Numbered from the stretch's first letter, positions 40,560 to 51,500 are shown. The stretch: DNA of 64,000 bases from JAIEPW01 sp964406035 (GCA_964406035.1 CAYOQB010000002.1:39392-103391), one strand, 5' to 3'. Made by a program: numbers and translations. Notes: a model not told the origin generated them from the sequence alone.

Positions 40560-42545
40560 ATGAAATCCCGCTTTCTGCCGGCCTCGGTGTGTTCCGGCCT
40601 GCTTTGTTCCCTGCTGGTTCTGGCGCAAGCGCCCACTGCCTGGACGCCGGAGTTCGCCCTGCAGTTCCGCGGCGTCTCCGCCGTGACGCCCTCTCCCGAC
40701 GGGAAGATGGCCGCCTGGGTGGAAACCCGCCAGGTGATGGAAGCTGAACGCAGCGAATCGGAGTCCCAGATTTTCGCCGGCGGCATGGACGGATCGCGGC
40801 GCGTGCAGTTGACCCGCGGCCCAAAAAGCTCCACGGCGCCCGCCTGGTCCCCCGATGGCAAGATGATTTACTTCGCGTCCGCCAGGTCTGGAAAGCGCCA
40901 GGTCTACCGTATCCGGCTGGCGGGCGGCGAGGCTGAGCAGGTGACGGAGTTCAAGGGTGACGTCAGCGATTTCGCGCTCTCCCGCGATGGCGCTCAGCTT
41001 GCCTTCACCGGCCATGAGCCTGGCCCCGACGCGGAAAAAGCGAAAAAAGAAAAGCGCGACTGGGAGATCCTGGACGAAAACCCGAAGAACGAAGCTCTGT
41101 ACGTGACGCCGGCGGAGGCCGACGCCGAGGGTAAGCGCGCCCAGCGCAAGCTGACCGACGGCAAGCAGCACGTCACCGAGTTCGGCTGGTCTCCCGACGG
41201 GAAGAATATTGCGTTCGTGCAGCAGCCCACGCCCAAGGCCGACGACTGGATGAAGAGTGAACTGGCGGAAGCGGATCTCGCCGGCGGCGCGGTGAAACCG
41301 CTCGGACCGGCGCGGACCTTCCGCGGCAGCAACCCGGCATTCTCGCCCGATGGCCGCTGGCTGGCCTTCGCCAGGTCCACGCAGGAGCCCCCGAAGTGGG
41401 CCTTCGAATCCAAGATCACGCTGCTGAACCGGCAATCCGGCCAGTCCCGCGTCCTGCCGGCGACCTTCGATGAGCAGCCGCGGATCATCGGCTGGACCGC
41501 GGATTCCTCGCGGATTCTCTTCTCGGAGGCGCGCGGCACCCGCACGGTGATCTACGAAATGCCGCTGGACGGTCCGCCCCGCGCGCGCTTCGAACCCAAG
41601 CGCGGCGTGCTGAATGGAATCAGCCTGAACACCAGCGGATCCACCCTCGGTTTCCAGCACGAGACGCCGGACGAGGCCGGCGAGGCTTACATCTTGGCGC
41701 TGGACGCCGCCGCGCCGGTCCGCGTCAGCGCCGCCAACGCGAACCTGCCGAAGCTGCCCCTGGGCCGCACCGAAGTGATGCGCTGGAAATCCAAGGACGG
41801 GCGCGAGGTGGAAGGCCTGGTCACCTACCCGGTTGGTTACGAGAAGGGCAAAAAGTATCCCCTGATTCTGAACATCCATGGCGGGCCCACGGGCGTTTTC
41901 AATGAAGGCTTCATCGGCAAGTCCGGTATCTATCCGCTCGCCAGCTTCGCCGCGCGAGGTTACGTGACCCTGCGGCCCAATCCGCGGGGATCGAGCGGCT
42001 ATGGCCGCGACTTCCGCTTCGCCAACTACAACGATTGGGGCGGCATGGACTACGAGGACGACATGGCCGGCGTGGACGCGCTGATCGCCCAGGGCGTCGC
42101 CGATCCCGAACGCATGGCGGTGATGGGCTGGAGCTACGGCGGGTTCATGACCAATTGGATCGTCACCCGCACGCAGCGCTTCAAGGCCGCGGTCTCCGGC
42201 GCCGGCTTGTCCAACCTGTGGAGCTTCACCGGCACCGCCGATGTCCCCGGCTTTATCCCCGACTACTTCGGCGGCGAACCGCACAAGGCGTTCGAAAACT
42301 ACCAGAGACATTCGCCGCTCACCTTCGCGAATCAGGTGAGCACGCCGGTGCTTTTCCTGCACGGCGAGAAGGACGATCGCGTTCCGCCGTCGCAGGCGAT
42401 CGAGTACTACAACGCGCTGAAGCGGCGCGGCGTGATCACCCGCCTGGTGACCTATCCCCGCACCCCGCACGGGCCGCAAGAGCCCAAGTTTGTGCTCGAC
42501 ATCATGCAGCGGCATCTCGATTGGGTGGATAAGTATGTTCGCTAG
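40560..42545 (+). CDS. Secreted S9 family peptidase, copy 1 of 3
   Basis: A 661-residue prolyl-oligopeptidase/acylaminoacyl-peptidase type enzyme with a signal peptide (CSGLLCSLLVLAQA). A beta-propeller of TolB/WD40-like repeats (SPDGKMAAWVET, SPDGKMIYFAS, SPDGKNIAFV; about 30-390) is followed by an alpha/beta hydrolase domain. The triad is S525 (GWSYGGF), D605 (HGEKDDRVP) and H637 (TPHGPQ), all intact. It cleaves short peptides, probably at the periplasm or outside. It is the first of three tandem homologues and overlaps the next by 11 nt, starting a four-gene coupled array. Confidence 0.93.
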   Translation: MKSRFLPASVCSGLLCSLLVLAQAPTAWTPEFALQFRGVSAVTPSPDGKMAAWVETRQVMEAERSESESQIFAGGMDGSRRVQLTRGPKSSTAPAWSPDGKMIYFASARSGKRQVYRIRLAGGEAEQVTEFKGDVSDFALSRDGAQLAFTGHEPGPDAEKAKKEKRDWEILDENPKNEALYVTPAEADAEGKRAQRKLTDGKQHVTEFGWSPDGKNIAFVQQPTPKADDWMKSELAEADLAGGAVKPLGPARTFRGSNPAFSPDGRWLAFARSTQEPPKWAFESKITLLNRQSGQSRVLPATFDEQPRIIGWTADSSRILFSEARGTRTVIYEMPLDGPPRARFEPKRGVLNGISLNTSGSTLGFQHETPDEAGEAYILALDAAAPVRVSAANANLPKLPLGRTEVMRWKSKDGREVEGLVTYPVGYEKGKKYPLILNIHGGPTGVFNEGFIGKSGIYPLASFAARGYVTLRPNPRGSSGYGRDFRFANYNDWGGMDYEDDMAGVDALIAQGVADPERMAVMGWSYGGFMTNWIVTRTQRFKAAVSGAGLSNLWSFTGTADVPGFIPDYFGGEPHKAFENYQRHSPLTFANQVSTPVLFLHGEKDDRVPPSQAIEYYNALKRRGVITRLVTYPRTPHGPQEPKFVLDIMQRHLDWVDKYVR

Positions 42546-44424
42546 AAGCGTGCTTTTCCTCGCCGCCTGCGCGGCGCTCGCGCAGCAGTGGACGCCGGAA
42601 CTGTCCATGAAGGTCGCGAATCTGGGCGCGGTCACCACCAGCAACGGCTGGGTGGCGTGGACCGAATCCCGCTGGGTTTACGACCGGGAGAAGAGCGAGC
42701 AGGACACGCAGGTGATTGTCGCTCGCGCGGATGGCTCGGCCCGCCGCAGCTTGGGCAAGGGCTCCGCGCCCGCAATCTCCGGCGATCACGTTTACTTCCG
42801 CCAGAACGGCGTGATCCTCCGCGCTCCGTTGGCCGGCGGGGATTCGCAACGCGTGCTGGAGTGGCGCGGCGCCATGGGCACCTTCGCCGTGTCGCCCAGC
42901 GGCAAGTGGATCGCATTCACCGGGCGCGAGCCGGATTCAGAGCGGGAGGCCGCGCGCAAGGAGAAGCGCGATTGGCGCGTGTTGAGCAGCACGCCTCCGA
43001 ATCATGAGGTCTGGATCGCCGCGGCGCAGCCGGGCGCTGTTCCCAGGAAACTCTGGTCGGGCGACCGTCACGCGAGCGGAATCGAATGGTCGCCAGATGA
43101 GAAGAAGATCGCCGCCGAGTTGCGCGTATCGCCTTTCGCCGATGATTCCGCGACGTCCGACGTATTTGAAATCGCTATGGAGAACGGCGCGGCCCGGAAG
43201 ATCGCCGCTACCAATGCCAGCGAACGCCAGCCCCGCTATTCGCCCGACGGGAAGCATCTGGCGCTGGTGGTCAGCGCCGATCCGCCGCAGTCGGCAGGCG
43301 ACGACCGAATCGTGGTGGTGAGTGAAGGAGGCGTCACGCGCTCGCTCGCGCCGAGTCCGGATCGCCTGCCGCAAATCCTCGGCTGGACCGCGGATTCCAG
43401 CCGCATCCTGTTCCTGGAGCAGCGCGGCACGAGAGACGTCGTGTTCGCGATGCCGCTTCAAGGCGTTCCGGAAGCCATCTTCGCGCCGGTCGGCGCGATG
43501 TCCATCGAGGAAGCGGGCCAGGCAGCGCTGGCGTACGTTCTGGAAACCTCGGACCAGGCTCCGGAAGTCTTCGTCAAGAGCCTCAAAGGCGGAGATCCCG
43601 TTCGGGTCAGCGCCGCGAATGTGGATTTGCCCAAAGTGCCACTCGGCAAGACCGAGACCGTGCGCTGGAAATCGAAGGACGGGACGCAGATCGAAGGTCT
43701 GCTGACCTTCCCGGTGGGCTATCAGAAAGGCAAGCGCTACCCGCTCGTCCTGAATATCCACGGCGGTCCGTATGGCGGGTTCAGCGAGACGTTCATCGGC
43801 AAGAGCGGGTTGTATCCCATCGCGACCTTCGCCTCGAAAGGCTACGTGGTGTTGCGTCCCAACCCCCGATCCTCCACCGGATACGGACGCGACTTCCGCT
43901 TCGCCCTGCTCAAAGACTGGGGCGGCGTGGACTTCGACGACATCCAATCCGGTGTCGACTTCCTGATCGCCGAAAAGATCGTGGATCCCGAGCGCATGGC
44001 GATCATGGGCTGGAGTTACGGCGGCTACATGACCAACTGGACCATCACGCAAACCAGCCGCTTCAAGGCCGCCGCCGCCGGAGCGGGCATGAGCAACCTG
44101 ACCAGCCAGACCGGCACCGCCGACATCCGTTCCAACAAGGTGGCCGCTTTCGGCGCTCCCTGGGAGAACGTTGCTTACTACACGCAGCGATCCCCCATCA
44201 CGCACATCGGGAAGGTGAAAACGCCGCTGCTGATCCTGCACGGCGAAGCGGACGAGCGCGTTCCGGTCTCACAGGGCTACGAAATGTATTGGGCCGTCAA
44301 GCGCATCGGCGTGCCCGCGGAAATGGTGGTCTACCCGCGCACACCGCACGGGCCGCGCGAGCCCAAATTTGTTCTCGACATCATGCAGCGTCACATCGAC
44401 TGGGTGGAAAAATATGTTCGCTAA
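42535..44424 (+). CDS. Secreted S9 family peptidase, copy 2 of 3
   Basis: A 629-residue S9 peptidase, shorter in the propeller than its neighbours. It has a signal peptide (VLFLAACAALAQ), propeller blades (for example YSPDGKHLALVV), and a hydrolase domain with S494 in GWSYGGY, the acid in HGEADERVP and the histidine in TPHGPR. The start MFA lies inside the last codons of copy 1 (shared ATGTTCGCTAG), preferred over an in-frame ATG at 42490 because it gives a clean signal peptide. It is clearly a tandem duplicate, with much divergence from copies 1 and 3 in the propeller. Confidence 0.93.
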   Translation: MFARSVLFLAACAALAQQWTPELSMKVANLGAVTTSNGWVAWTESRWVYDREKSEQDTQVIVARADGSARRSLGKGSAPAISGDHVYFRQNGVILRAPLAGGDSQRVLEWRGAMGTFAVSPSGKWIAFTGREPDSEREAARKEKRDWRVLSSTPPNHEVWIAAAQPGAVPRKLWSGDRHASGIEWSPDEKKIAAELRVSPFADDSATSDVFEIAMENGAARKIAATNASERQPRYSPDGKHLALVVSADPPQSAGDDRIVVVSEGGVTRSLAPSPDRLPQILGWTADSSRILFLEQRGTRDVVFAMPLQGVPEAIFAPVGAMSIEEAGQAALAYVLETSDQAPEVFVKSLKGGDPVRVSAANVDLPKVPLGKTETVRWKSKDGTQIEGLLTFPVGYQKGKRYPLVLNIHGGPYGGFSETFIGKSGLYPIATFASKGYVVLRPNPRSSTGYGRDFRFALLKDWGGVDFDDIQSGVDFLIAEKIVDPERMAIMGWSYGGYMTNWTITQTSRFKAAAAGAGMSNLTSQTGTADIRSNKVAAFGAPWENVAYYTQRSPITHIGKVKTPLLILHGEADERVPVSQGYEMYWAVKRIGVPAEMVVYPRTPHGPREPKFVLDIMQRHIDWVEKYVR

Positions 44425-46369
44425 TCAACTGATCGCCGGACTTGTGCTCGCGGGCGGCCTGCTGGCTCAGGCGCCGCCGGCCTGGACTCCGGAGTATTCG
44501 ATGAAGGTCAGGAACGTCGCCGACGTGACGCCTTCCCCGGACGGGAAGTGGGTCGCCTGGACCGAAACGCGCCCGGTAATGGACGGCGAGAAAAGCGAGA
44601 TGCTCACGCACATCTGGCTCGCCAGAGGCGACGGTAGCGATCGCTGGCAGTTGACCCGCGGGGACAAGAGCGCGACCTCGCCCGCGTTTTCGCCCGACGG
44701 ACGATTCGTGTTCTTTGCCTCGAATCGCGGCGGCGCGCGCCAGATCTTCCGCATCGCGGTGGATGGCGGCGAAGCCGAGGCGCTCACTTCCTTCAAAGGC
44801 GCTGTCGGAACCTTCGCCGTCTCCCCGGACGGCAAGTGGGTCGCCTTCACCGGGCGCGAGACCGATCCCAATGACGAACGCGCGGTGAAGGAGAAGCGCG
44901 ACTGGAAGGTCGCCGACGAGAATCCGCGCAATCAATCGTTGTATCTGAGCGCGGTCGAGCCGGGTCTCGACGGCAAACGCCCATGGAAGCGGGCCGCTAC
45001 GGGCCCGTACAACATCGGGAACTTCGATTGGTCCCCCGACTCGCGGAGGATCGCGTATGAAGCCCGCCCCACTCCCGGCGCTGACGATGGCCGCAAGGCC
45101 GATATCTGGGAAGTCGAGATCGAGACCGCGAAGGTAAACGCGCTGGCGGCGACGCCGGGCACCGAAGCCCAGCCGCGCTACTCCCCCGACGGCCGATTCC
45201 TGGCCTTCGTCCGCGGCTCGGGCGGCTCCATCGCGGGAGCTCAGGTGGCGCTGCTCACGCGCGCGGAAGGCAAAATCCGGGACCTGCCAAAATCATTCGA
45301 CGAATCACCCGCCTTGCTCGACTGGAGTCCGGATAGCCGCGGCATCTTCTTCCACGAAGGGCGCGGCGCGAAGCGCTTCGTGTACGCGCTTCCCGTGGAC
45401 GGGCCGCCGGTGGTTCTCTATGCGCCCGCCAAGGGCACGGCCACCCCCTCCAAGATCTCCGGCTTCTGGATGGGATTGACCATTCAAGCGTCGGACGAAC
45501 CGGTGGAAGCGTACCTGATGGATGTTCGCGGCGGTGGTCCCAAGCGCGTCAGCGCCGCGAACTCGTCGCTCCCGATGCCCCCGCTCGGAAAAACGGACGT
45601 GATCCGCTGGCGGGCCAAGGACGGTCGCGAAGTCGAGGGACTGGTAACCTACCCGGTCGGCTACGAAAAAGGCAAGCGCTACCCCCTGATCCTGAACATC
45701 CACGGCGGCCCCGCCGGCGCTTTCGGCGAGAGCTTCATCGGCGCCGCGAGCCTGTACCCGATCGCCACCTTTGCGGCGAAAGGTTGGGTGACCCTGCGTC
45801 CCAACCCTCGCGGCTCCACCGGCTATGGCCTGCCCTTCCGCGCGGCGAATATTAATGACTGGGGCGGTGGCGATTACGGCGACATCATGGCAGGTGTCGA
45901 TTACCTAATCGCGCAGGGCGTGGTCGATGAGAATCGGATGGCGGTGATGGGCTGGAGCTACGGCGGCTATATGACCAATTGGGTCGTCGGCCAGACGCAG
46001 CGATTCAAGGCGGCCGTTTCCGGCGCCGGAATCTCCAGCCTGATCAGCATGTGGGGCACCAACGACATCCCCACTACACTCGACGATTACTTCGAAGGAA
46101 CCTGGTATGAGCAGCCGGACCGCTACATCCGCATGTCGCCGCTGAAGTACGTCGATCGCGTCACCACGCCTTTCCTGGTGCTGCATGGCGGCGAGGACAT
46201 TCGCGTTCCCCTCACCCAGGGCATCGAAATGTATGAGGGCGTGAAGCGTCGCGGCACTCCCGCGCGGATGGTGGTGTATCCCCGCACCCCGCACGGCCCG
46301 CAGGAACCGAAGTTCCTGTTGGACATCATGCAACGGCATGTTTCCTGGGTGGAAGAACATGTCCGGTAA
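44414..46369 (+). CDS. Secreted S9 family peptidase, copy 3 of 3
   Basis: A 651-residue S9 peptidase closest in layout to copy 1: signal peptide (LIAGLVLAGGLLAQA), a propeller with SPDGKWVAWTET and SPDGRFVFFASN blades, and a hydrolase with S515 in GWSYGGY, HGGEDIRVP for the acid and TPHGPQ for the histidine. The C-terminal LDIMQRHVSWVEEHVR mirrors the ends of copies 1 and 2. It starts at 44414 in an 11-nt overlap with copy 2 and overlaps the penicillin acylase gene by 11 nt. It has a different active-site neighbourhood (ISSLISMWG), suggesting a different substrate. Confidence 0.93.
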   Translation: MFANQLIAGLVLAGGLLAQAPPAWTPEYSMKVRNVADVTPSPDGKWVAWTETRPVMDGEKSEMLTHIWLARGDGSDRWQLTRGDKSATSPAFSPDGRFVFFASNRGGARQIFRIAVDGGEAEALTSFKGAVGTFAVSPDGKWVAFTGRETDPNDERAVKEKRDWKVADENPRNQSLYLSAVEPGLDGKRPWKRAATGPYNIGNFDWSPDSRRIAYEARPTPGADDGRKADIWEVEIETAKVNALAATPGTEAQPRYSPDGRFLAFVRGSGGSIAGAQVALLTRAEGKIRDLPKSFDESPALLDWSPDSRGIFFHEGRGAKRFVYALPVDGPPVVLYAPAKGTATPSKISGFWMGLTIQASDEPVEAYLMDVRGGGPKRVSAANSSLPMPPLGKTDVIRWRAKDGREVEGLVTYPVGYEKGKRYPLILNIHGGPAGAFGESFIGAASLYPIATFAAKGWVTLRPNPRGSTGYGLPFRAANINDWGGGDYGDIMAGVDYLIAQGVVDENRMAVMGWSYGGYMTNWVVGQTQRFKAAVSGAGISSLISMWGTNDIPTTLDDYFEGTWYEQPDRYIRMSPLKYVDRVTTPFLVLHGGEDIRVPLTQGIEMYEGVKRRGTPARMVVYPRTPHGPQEPKFLLDIMQRHVSWVEEHVR

Positions 46370-48578
46370 GCTCCTGGCGCTGGCAGCGCTGGCCGCCGCA
46401 ACCCTGTGCGGCGAAAAAGTGCCCGGGCTCAAGGACCGGGTCGAGATCCTGCGCGGCAAATGGGGCGTGCCGCACATCTACGCCCGCAACGCCGGGGATC
46501 TGTTCTTCGCGCAGGGCTGGATCACCGCCAAGGACCGCCTCTTCCAGATCGATTTATGGCGCCGTCAGGGCACCGGCAAGCTGGCCGAAGTTCTCGGCGA
46601 ATCGGCGGTTCCGCGCGACCGCATCGCCCGCCTGGTGAAGTTCCGTGGCGACTGGAACGCCGAATGGTCCAGCTACTCGCCCGACACTCGGGAGATCGCC
46701 GCCAGTTTTGCCGCCGGCATCAACGCGTATATCCGCGGCTTGGGCGGCAAGCGGCCCGTGGAGTTCGCCTACGCCGGCTACGATCCCGGCCTTTGGACGC
46801 CCGAGGACGTCGTCGCGCGCATCGCCGGTCTGTTGATGACCCGCAACGCGAACAATGAGGTCAGCAATTCGGTCGACGTATCCCGCTTTGGCGGCGAACT
46901 CTTGGAACGGATGTCGCCTCCCGACCCGTTCGTCAAAATGACTCCGCCTCGCGGTCTGGAATTGAGCTGGATTAGTCGCGAGATCATGCGCGATTACAGC
47001 ATGGCCACCGGCGCGGTCCGCTTTCCCAACACCACCCCCACCGGTCCGGGCGAGCAGGGATCGAACAACTGGGTGGTGGACGGGACCCGCACCGTTTCCG
47101 GAAAACCGCTGCTGGCCAACGATCCGCATCGCCCCGTGCAACTGCCGTCGCTGCGCAAGACCGTGCATCTCAACGCGCCCGGCTGGAACGTCATCGGCGC
47201 GGGCGAGCCTGCCTTGCCCGGCGTCGCCCTGGGCCACAACGATCACATCGCCTTCGGCTTCACCATCGTGGGCATCGACCAGCAGGACCTGTACGTCGAG
47301 AAAATCAACCCCGCGAATCCCAACGAGTACCGCTGGAAGGGCGCGTGGAAGCCGTTCGAGATCGTGCGAGAAAGCATCGACGTGAAGGGTGGCGCGAAAC
47401 GAACCGTGGAACTGAAGTACACAGTGCATGGCGCCGTGATTCACGAGGACCGCGCGCGGAACCTGGCCTATGCGTTGAAGTGGGTGGGCTCGGAGCCCGG
47501 CGGCGCCGGATACCTGGGCGCGCTGAAGGTCGCGCGGGCAAAGGACTGGAAAGAGTTCACCGCCGCGATGTCCACCTATAAGGTGCCTTCAGAGAACATG
47601 GTCTACGCCGACACGAAAGGCAACATCGGCTGGATCGCCTCCGGGCTGGCGCCGGTTCGCCGCAACTGGAATGGCCTGTTCCCCGTCCCCGGTGAGAACG
47701 GCGAGTACGAGTGGGACGGCTATCTCCCGGTGGAGAAGATGCCGCAGGAGTTCAACCCTCCGCGCCACTTCATCGCCACCGCCAACCACAAGATCCTTCC
47801 CTCCGGCTACACGGAACAGCTTTCCTACAGTTGGGCCCTGCCGTTCCGCTACCAGCGGATTGTGGAACTCCTCAGCGGCAGCGGCAAACTCAGCGTGGCC
47901 GACTTCGAGCGCATTCAGCAGGACATTACGTCCGTGCCCGCGCGGCGATTCCAGGCCGTCCTCAGCAAGTGGCAGCCCCTGCGGAATCGCGAGTTTCATG
48001 ACGAGATCCTGAAGTGGGACGCCCGCCTGACCACCGATTCCCGCGCCGCGCTGGTTTACGAGATGTGGATTGGCATGCTCCCCACGTTCCTGTGGCCGGA
48101 GGAGTCCCGGCAAAAATACCCGAACCTGGAAGTGATCCTCTCGGAAGTCGAAAGGCGCCCCAATCCGCGCGCGCTCGAGGATTCGCTGGACGCCGCCCTC
48201 CGCGAACTGCGCAAGCGCTTCCCGCGGCCGGAGCAGTGGAAGTGGGGATCGCTGCATCAGATCCGGCTGCGGCACCCGTTGAACAGCCAGTGGGACCTGC
48301 CCGCGATTCCCAGTCCCGGCGATGCGCAGACCGTTCACTCCACCAGCGGCAACGACTTCCGCCACACGAACGGCGCGTCCTACCGCCAGATCATTGATCT
48401 GTCGGATTGGGACAAATCGGTGATGACCAACGTCCCCGGCGAGTCCGGCGACCCCGCCAGCAAGCACTACCGCGATCTGCTGGAGCCCTGGGCGAAGGGC
48501 CAGTACCACCCGATGCCGTTCACCCGCAAGGCGGTGGAAGCGGCGTTGGACGAGAAGATCATCCTGGAGCCACGCTAG
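46359..48578 (+). CDS. Penicillin acylase family protein (Ntn hydrolase)
   Basis: A 739-residue, exported precursor of the penicillin/acyl-homoserine-lactone acylase family. After a signal peptide (LLALAALAAATLCG) come the alpha chain (KWGVPHIYARNAGDLFFAQGW), the spacer, and the beta chain starting at the predicted autocatalytic serine S235 in GEQGSNNWVV. Later motifs include LANDPHRPVQLP and SENMVYADTKGNIGWI. Such enzymes cleave amide bonds of acylated amines: penicillins, N-acyl-homoserine lactones or lipopeptides. The real substrate is unknown. It ends the S9 operon (11-nt overlap), so a role in peptide or lipopeptide breakdown fits. Confidence 0.92.
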   Translation: MSGKLLALAALAAATLCGEKVPGLKDRVEILRGKWGVPHIYARNAGDLFFAQGWITAKDRLFQIDLWRRQGTGKLAEVLGESAVPRDRIARLVKFRGDWNAEWSSYSPDTREIAASFAAGINAYIRGLGGKRPVEFAYAGYDPGLWTPEDVVARIAGLLMTRNANNEVSNSVDVSRFGGELLERMSPPDPFVKMTPPRGLELSWISREIMRDYSMATGAVRFPNTTPTGPGEQGSNNWVVDGTRTVSGKPLLANDPHRPVQLPSLRKTVHLNAPGWNVIGAGEPALPGVALGHNDHIAFGFTIVGIDQQDLYVEKINPANPNEYRWKGAWKPFEIVRESIDVKGGAKRTVELKYTVHGAVIHEDRARNLAYALKWVGSEPGGAGYLGALKVARAKDWKEFTAAMSTYKVPSENMVYADTKGNIGWIASGLAPVRRNWNGLFPVPGENGEYEWDGYLPVEKMPQEFNPPRHFIATANHKILPSGYTEQLSYSWALPFRYQRIVELLSGSGKLSVADFERIQQDITSVPARRFQAVLSKWQPLRNREFHDEILKWDARLTTDSRAALVYEMWIGMLPTFLWPEESRQKYPNLEVILSEVERRPNPRALEDSLDAALRELRKRFPRPEQWKWGSLHQIRLRHPLNSQWDLPAIPSPGDAQTVHSTSGNDFRHTNGASYRQIIDLSDWDKSVMTNVPGESGDPASKHYRDLLEPWAKGQYHPMPFTRKAVEAALDEKIILEPR

Positions 48579-48587
48579 GCTCGCAAA

Positions 48588-51500
48588 TTACTCTCGCGTG
48601 GAATAGGGATAGACGAGCGGAAGCAGAAACAGAGTCAGGAGCGTGGAGGTTGCCAGTCCGCCGATGATCACGGTCGCCAGCGGACGCTGCACCTCCGCTC
48701 CAGCCGAGGTGGCCAGAGCCATCGGCAACAAGCCCAAAGCCGCAACCAGTGCGGTCATCAGCACCGGACGCAGCCGCAGCGACGCCCCCGCGACCACCGC
48801 CTGATTCGTGGCCATGCCGTCCCGGCGCAGGTGATTGATCGCGCTCACCAGCACGACTCCGTTCAGCACCGCGACGCCGAACAGCGCGATAAATCCGATG
48901 GACGCGGATAAATTCAAATTCAGCCCGCGCAGCCACAGCGCGGCAATGCCGCCCACCAGCGCGAACGGCACGTTCAACAGAATCAGCAGCGCCTGCTTCA
49001 CCGAGTGGAAGGTCGCGTACAAAAGGCCGAAGATCAACAGCACGCTGGCCGGAATCACATACGCGAGCCGCTCGGTTGCCCGCTGCTGATTCTCGAATTG
49101 ACCGCCCCAATCCACGGAATAACCCGGAGGCAGCGGCAGGCCCTTGGCGATCCGTTCCCGTGCCTCCGCCACGAAGCTACCCAGATCCGTTCCGCGAACG
49201 TTCGCCTGCACCACCACCCGGCGTTGGCCGCTTTCCCGGCTGATGACTTCGGCGGCGCGGCCCGTCTCCAGCCGCGCTACCCGCGACAACGGCACGCGTT
49301 CGCCTCCCGGCGCCGTCAGAAACACTTGCGTCAGCGCCTCCGGATCGCTGCGATACCGCTCCGGCAGCCGCACCACCACCGCGAATCGCCGCTGCCCTTC
49401 AATCACGTCCGAGACATGATACCCGCCCACCGCCGCGTTCAACAGGTCGCGCAGGTCCGTGACATTCAACCCGTACCTCGCCATTTCCGCCCGGTCCACC
49501 ACGATCCGCGCCTCCGCCGATCCGGTGGGAATCTCCATCTGCGCGTCCGCCGCGCCCGGCACCCCCGAAAGTATCCGCAGCGCCCGTTCCGCCAGTTGCT
49601 GCAAACGCGCCTGATCCTCGCCGAAAATCTTCAGCGCGACATCTGCCTTAACGCCGCTGACCACCTCGTCCAGCCGCATCGCCATCGGCTGCGTGAAGCT
49701 GAACGCCACCCCCGGCACCTGCCGCAGGTTCGCGTCCATCGCCTCGATCAGTTCCGCCTTGGACCGGAAACGCCACTGCGAGGCGGGCTTCAGCAGCACG
49801 TACACGTCCGCTTCGTAGATCCCCATCGCCTCCGTCGCCAGGTCCGGACGCCCGCTCTTGGTCACCACCCCGCTCACCTCCGGGAACGCGATCAGCCGCT
49901 CCTCCACGCGATCGCTGATCGCCACCGAATCGGTCAGCGAAATGCCCGGCAGCTTCTTGGTCGTGATCAGAATCGATCCCTCGTCCAGCCGCGGCATGAA
50001 TTCCGTTCCCAGGAACCGCGCCGAATAAAGCGACCCCGCCACCAGCAGCGCCGCTCCCGCCAGCACCGGAGCGCGATGCCGCAACAGAAACTCCAGCACG
50101 CCTTGATACCGCCGCCGCACCGCCTGGAACCAGTGCGATTCGTGCTCCGCCTTGTGCTTGGCCGCCTGCCGCCGCAACACCAGCCGCGCCCCCGTGGGCA
50201 CCAGCGTCAACGCCAGCCACAGACTGCCCAGCAGCGCCGCGCACACCGTGATCGCCATCGGCCGGAACATCCGGCCCTCCAGCCCCTCCAGAAACAGAAT
50301 CGGAAGATACACCGCGATGATGATCCCCACCCCGAAGGCGATCGGCCGCGCCACCTCGTGCGCCGCCGCCCGAACGCTCTCCTTCACATCGTCGCCCTCG
50401 TGAAAACGGCGAACCGAATTCTCCATCATCACCACCGCGCCGTCCACGATCATTCCGAAATCCACCGCGCCCAGGCTCATCAAATTGGCCGAGATTCCGT
50501 AAATCTTCATCCCGATGAACCCGAACAGCATCGAGAACGGAATCACCGACGCCACCACCATCGCCGCGCGCAGATGACCCAGGAACAGCAGCAGCACGAT
50601 GATCACCAGCGCCCCGCCCTCCAGCAGATTGCGCCGCACCGTCGCGATCGTCGAGTCGATCACCGTGGACTGGTCGTAGAACGGCACGATGCGCACCCCG
50701 TCCGGCAGCCGCAACCCGGCGATCTTAGCCTTCACCCTCTCGATCACTCGCTTGCCGTTCTCGCCTTTCAGCATGATCGCCATGCCGCTGACCGTCTCGC
50801 CCTTGCCGTCGCGCTGCACCGCGCCGTAGCGCTGCATCGCGCCTTCCTTCACTTCCGCCACGTCGCGCAAATAAACAGGAGTCCCGCCCCGCGACGTCAG
50901 CACGATCCTGCTCAGGTCCTCGATCCCGCCCGCCCGGCCCAGCCCGCGCACCGTGTACTGCTCCGACGCGTGCTCAATGTATCCGCCGCCGAAATTCTCG
51001 TTGTTCTCCCGCACCCTCTCGAACACGTCGCGCAGTGTCAGCCCGTAGCGCAGCAGCGATGCCGGGTCCACGATGATCTGATACTGCTTGGTCTCGCCGC
51101 CCCAGGTGTTTACTTCGTTGATCCCGCGCACCGCCCGGATCTGATTCTTCACCTGCCACTCGTGCAGCGTCTTCAGGTCCATCGCGGACCAGCCCTCGCC
51201 TTCCAGCGTGTATTGGTACACCTCGCCGAACGCAGTCGCCACCGGACCCAATTGCGGCTCCACCCCCAGCGGCAGCCGCGTCCGCACCTCCGCGATCCGC
51301 TCGTTCACGAACTGCCGCATCCGGTACGTCTCGACATCATCCTCGAAAACCACCGTCACCATCGACAGCCCGAGCTTCGAGATCGAGCGCACTTCCTGCG
51401 CCCGCGGCAGGCCCATCAGTACCGTCTCGATCGGATACGTGACCAGTTGCTCTACTTCCACCGGAGCCATCGCCGGACACTCCGTGATCACCAGCACCTG

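Noticed and set aside
40125..42644. An 839-codon minus-strand frame opposite the first S9 peptidase
   Set aside because: Antisense shadow; the plus-strand gene has a full catalytic triad and propeller repeats.
46359..48578. Dedicated quorum-quenching acylase
   Set aside because: The Ntn-hydrolase family is clear but nothing in the sequence selects N-acyl-homoserine lactones over other amides.
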